Assembly (NCBI GenBank): GCA_049890095.1
Contig: JBMHCD010000007.1
Coordinates: 1 to 64,000, forward strand
DNA length: 64,000 nucleotides
Origin: JABAYQ01 sp049890095
GTDB taxonomy: Bacteria > Bacteroidota > Bacteroidia > Flavobacteriales > UBA7312
Direction of reading: 5' to 3'
A program made the translations under genes and the position numbers. Below are positions 62,004 to 64,000 of the stretch, piece after piece; positions within the stretch are counted from its first letter, which is position 1; each line of letters opens with the position of its first letter. The notes beneath the pieces are model-generated. The model was given only the letters and a program-made list of their open reading frames with translations. It ran no database searches and was not told the DNA's origin.

Positions 62004-63533
62004 TTACTCTTCTTTTTTACTATTATTTTCAGGTTTCATTTGAGGAAAAAATAATACATCTTGAATAGAGTTGCTGTTAGTCATTATCATACTCAACCTG
62101 TCTATTCCTATTCCTAAACCCGCAGTTGGAGGCATTCCATATTCTATTGCACGTAAAAAATCATCATCTAAAACCATTGCTTCTTCATCTCCTCTTTTAG
62201 CTAATGCCAACTGTTCTTCAAATCGTTCTCGCTGATCAATTGGATCATTTAACTCAGAAAAAGCGTTACAAATTTCTTTCCCATTACAAATAGCCTCAAA
62301 ACGCTCAACCAATCCCTTCTTGGATCTGTGTTTTTTTGCTAGAGGCGACATCTCTACAGGATAGTCTGTAATAAATGTTGGCTGTATTAACTGTGCTTCA
62401 CATTTTTCTCCAAAAATCTCATCAATAAGCTTTCCTCTACCCATAGAAGAATCTACATCGACCCCCATCTCTTTAGCTGTTTTAGCCATAGTAGCTTCAT
62501 CCATTTGTGAAATATCAACTCCTGTAAAATGCTCAATTGCCTCATACATTGTAAAACGTTTCCATGGTCGCTGAAAATTTATCATATTATCTCCTACTTT
62601 AACCTCCGTTTTACCATGAATATCTAATGCTATTTTTTCAACCATTTCCTCAACTAAATCCATCATCCAATTATAATCTTTGTAGGCGACATATAATTCT
62701 ACTTGAGTAAATTCTGGATTATGAAAACGGCTCATTCCTTCGTTTCTAAAATCTTTAGAAAATTCATAAACGCCATCAAAACCTCCAACGATTAATCTCT
62801 TTAAATATAACTCATTAGCTATTCTTAAATATAAAGGCATATCTAATGTGTTGTGATGAGTCTTAAAAGGTCTTGCAGCAGCCCCGCCATATATGGGTTG
62901 TAAAATAGGTGTTTCCACTTCTAAATACCCTTTATTATTTAAGAAGTCACGCATGGAATTAGTAAGCTTTGTTCTCTTAATAAAAGCATCTTTCACATGT
63001 GGGTTTACTACTAAATCTACATAACGTTGTCTGTATCTTTTTTCAGGATCTGTAAAAGCATCATAAACCTTACCTTCATTATCTGTTTTAGGCAATGGTA
63101 ATGGGCGCAAAGTTTTGCTTAGTACGGTAAACTTTTTTACATGAACAGAAATTTCTCCCACTTTTGTTGTAAAGACATATCCATCTACACCTATAAAATC
63201 TCCTATGTCTAAAAGTTTTTTAAACACATCGTTATACATGCTTTTATCTTCGCCTTCACAGATTTCATCTCTATTAAAATATAGCTGTATTCTTCCTTTG
63301 CTATCCTGAAGCTCTGCAAAAGCAGCCTTTCCCATAATTCTTCTACTCATTAGCCTACCAGCAATGCGAACATCTTTTTTTTCCTCTGAGCTAGAGTCGT
63401 ATGTTGACTTAATAGTATCAGAATCTGAATTGATATCAAATAATGCTGCTGGATATGGGTCGATGCCTAAATCAATCAATTTTTGCATTGATTCTCTCCT
63501 TACTTTTTCTTGCTCTGAAAACTCTTTGTTCAT
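62004..63533 (-). CDS. lysS: lysyl-tRNA synthetase, class II
   Basis: 509 residues from the ATG at 63533 (MNKEFSEQEK); a TTG at 63551 would add six residues and overlap the -7 box. The OB-fold anticodon domain spans about 55-165. Class II motif 2 (R-N-E-G-M-S-R-F-H-N-P-E-F-T) and motif 3 (G-L-G-I-G-I-D-R-L) are intact. It is the first gene of lysS-gpsA. Confidence 0.96.
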   Translation of the reverse strand: MNKEFSEQEKVRRESMQKLIDLGIDPYPAALFDINSDSDTIKSTYDSSSEEKKDVRIAGRLMSRRIMGKAAFAELQDSKGRIQLYFNRDEICEGEDKSMYNDVFKKLLDIGDFIGVDGYVFTTKVGEISVHVKKFTVLSKTLRPLPLPKTDNEGKVYDAFTDPEKRYRQRYVDLVVNPHVKDAFIKRTKLTNSMRDFLNNKGYLEVETPILQPIYGGAAARPFKTHHNTLDMPLYLRIANELYLKRLIVGGFDGVYEFSKDFRNEGMSRFHNPEFTQVELYVAYKDYNWMMDLVEEMVEKIALDIHGKTEVKVGDNMINFQRPWKRFTMYEAIEHFTGVDISQMDEATMAKTAKEMGVDVDSSMGRGKLIDEIFGEKCEAQLIQPTFITDYPVEMSPLAKKHRSKKGLVERFEAICNGKEICNAFSELNDPIDQRERFEEQLALAKRGDEEAMVLDDDFLRAIEYGMPPTAGLGIGIDRLSMIMTNSNSIQDVLFFPQMKPENNSKKEE

Positions 63534-63548
63534 GATAAAAATTTTGGA

Positions 63549-63556
63549 CAAAGATA
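63549..63556 (-). promoter_or_regulatory. lysS-gpsA -7 element
   Basis: TATCTTTG on the minus strand, an exact TAnnTTTG, 15 nt before the lysS ATG. It overlaps the alternative TTG start, which argues for the ATG. Confidence 0.6.
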
Positions 63557-63624
63557 TTAAATTAATAACAGGGTATTTTGTACATTAGCATTGCAATAAA
63601 AAAACCTGATAACCTGCATTTATT

Positions 63625-64000
63625 ATGAAAATGAATAACTATATAGACGCATTTACTAATCACCTAAACGAAGCCTTAGAAATTGGTAAATCTTCTAATT
63701 TTAAAACGAGTAAAAAGGAGATCAAAAATGTATTAATATGTGGTCTTGGTGGCTCTGGAATTGGAGGAACTATTCTTTATGACTTAGTTTGCGACAAAGT
63801 TAATGTACCTATTTCTTCTACTAAAGATTATAGTATTCCAAATTTCGTAAACGAAAACACATTAGTTATTGCATCTTCATATTCAGGAAATACTGAAGAA
63901 ACCTTGTTTGCTCTTGAGGCTTGCAAAGAAAAAGGTGCTGAAATTGCATGTATTTCTTCTGGTGGATCCCTTGCACAAATAGCAAAAGAAAATGATTACA
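63625..64000 (+). CDS. bifunctional phosphoglucose/phosphomannose isomerase, partial
   Basis: The first 125 codons are in view; the frame runs off the right edge. A SIS domain is seen: I-C-G-L-G-G-S-G-I-G-G near 40-50 and S-S-Y-S-G-N-T-E-E-T near 88-97, with S-S-G-G-S near the edge. This arrangement fits the bifunctional PGI/PMI type that interconverts fructose 6-phosphate with glucose or mannose 6-phosphate. Starts at 63625 or 63631 are both possible. It is divergent from lysS. Confidence 0.85.
   Translation, partial: MKMNNYIDAFTNHLNEALEIGKSSNFKTSKKEIKNVLICGLGGSGIGGTILYDLVCDKVNVPISSTKDYSIPNFVNENTLVIASSYSGNTEETLFALEACKEKGAEIACISSGGSLAQIAKENDY

Noticed and set aside
1..64000. Search for mobile elements, phage genes, toxin-antitoxin pairs and anti-phage systems
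   Set aside because: No transposase, integrase, terminal inverted repeats, tRNA attachment site, nuclease cluster or reverse transcriptase was recognised on either strand.

Overview
The window is AT-rich, compact DNA from a member of the Bacteroidota, most likely a marine Flavobacteriales (Cryomorphaceae/Crocinitomicaceae-like). The lineage is inferred from type IX secretion C-terminal sorting domains, exact TAnnTTTG promoter elements, near-absence of Shine-Dalgarno sites, B-type succinate dehydrogenase, OMP_b-brl_3 outer-membrane proteins, S46 peptidase, GH92, and the long eukaryote-like IleRS. No rRNA, tRNA, CRISPR array, insertion sequence or phage gene was seen. No gene-free stretch exceeds 300 bases; the longest is the roughly 240-base divergent region near 6.6 kb.

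Layout. 1-6.5 kb: the first 2,178 codons of one giant secreted protein on the minus strand, built of at least 19 cysteine-containing GCTD..A.NY...A..DDGSC units, ten D-S-Y/W-G-D-G-W-N-G units and larger beta modules; its mature part has only four Lys/Arg residues in view. 6.8-14.5 kb: lipoprotein, omega-amidase-like nitrilase, sdhCAB, Xaa-Pro aminopeptidase and thiL. 14.6-21.7 kb: a nine-gene SUF iron-sulfur operon (sufA-like, B, C, D, S, E, DUF59, DUF2480, DUF3050). 21.8-26.2 kb: S46 dipeptidyl-peptidase and purF, separated by a shared terminator. 26.2-30.1 kb: divergent genes for the lower kynurenine pathway (3-hydroxyanthranilate dioxygenase, ACMS decarboxylase, SDR, aldehyde dehydrogenase). 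A likely 2-aminomuconate deaminase sits 21 kb away in front of ileS. 30-33 kb: outer-membrane or secreted proteins, including CotH/lamin-tail/T9SS, plus a small Sm-like protein.

33-39.4 kb: a minus-strand set fitting N-glycan breakdown (GH92 mannosidase lipoprotein, ROK sugar kinase, glycosylasparaginase), a membrane protein and cutC. 39.4-45 kb: TonB-type beta-barrel protein, DUF2461, umuDC and a remnant T9SS sorting domain. 45.3-49.4 kb: a GNAT-like protein and neuA-neuB-neuC for a CMP-sialic/nonulosonic acid, followed by a rhodanese-thioredoxin lipoprotein. 50-64 kb: alpha/beta hydrolase, RidA-ileS-dksA-like-lspA, sulfotransferase-asd, a secreted lamin-tail protein, uvrC, lysS-gpsA and the start of a phosphoglucose/phosphomannose isomerase.

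The observations I rate highest are: (1) the giant repeat protein has 1,239 consecutive residues without Lys or Arg; (2) the IleRS signature is swapped, GIHH in place of HIGH; (3) TAnnTTTG boxes lie 4-7 nt before the start codon of seven genes, which predicts leaderless mRNAs; (4) a small Sm/Hfq-like protein; (5) a CTD-only remnant of a T9SS protein.
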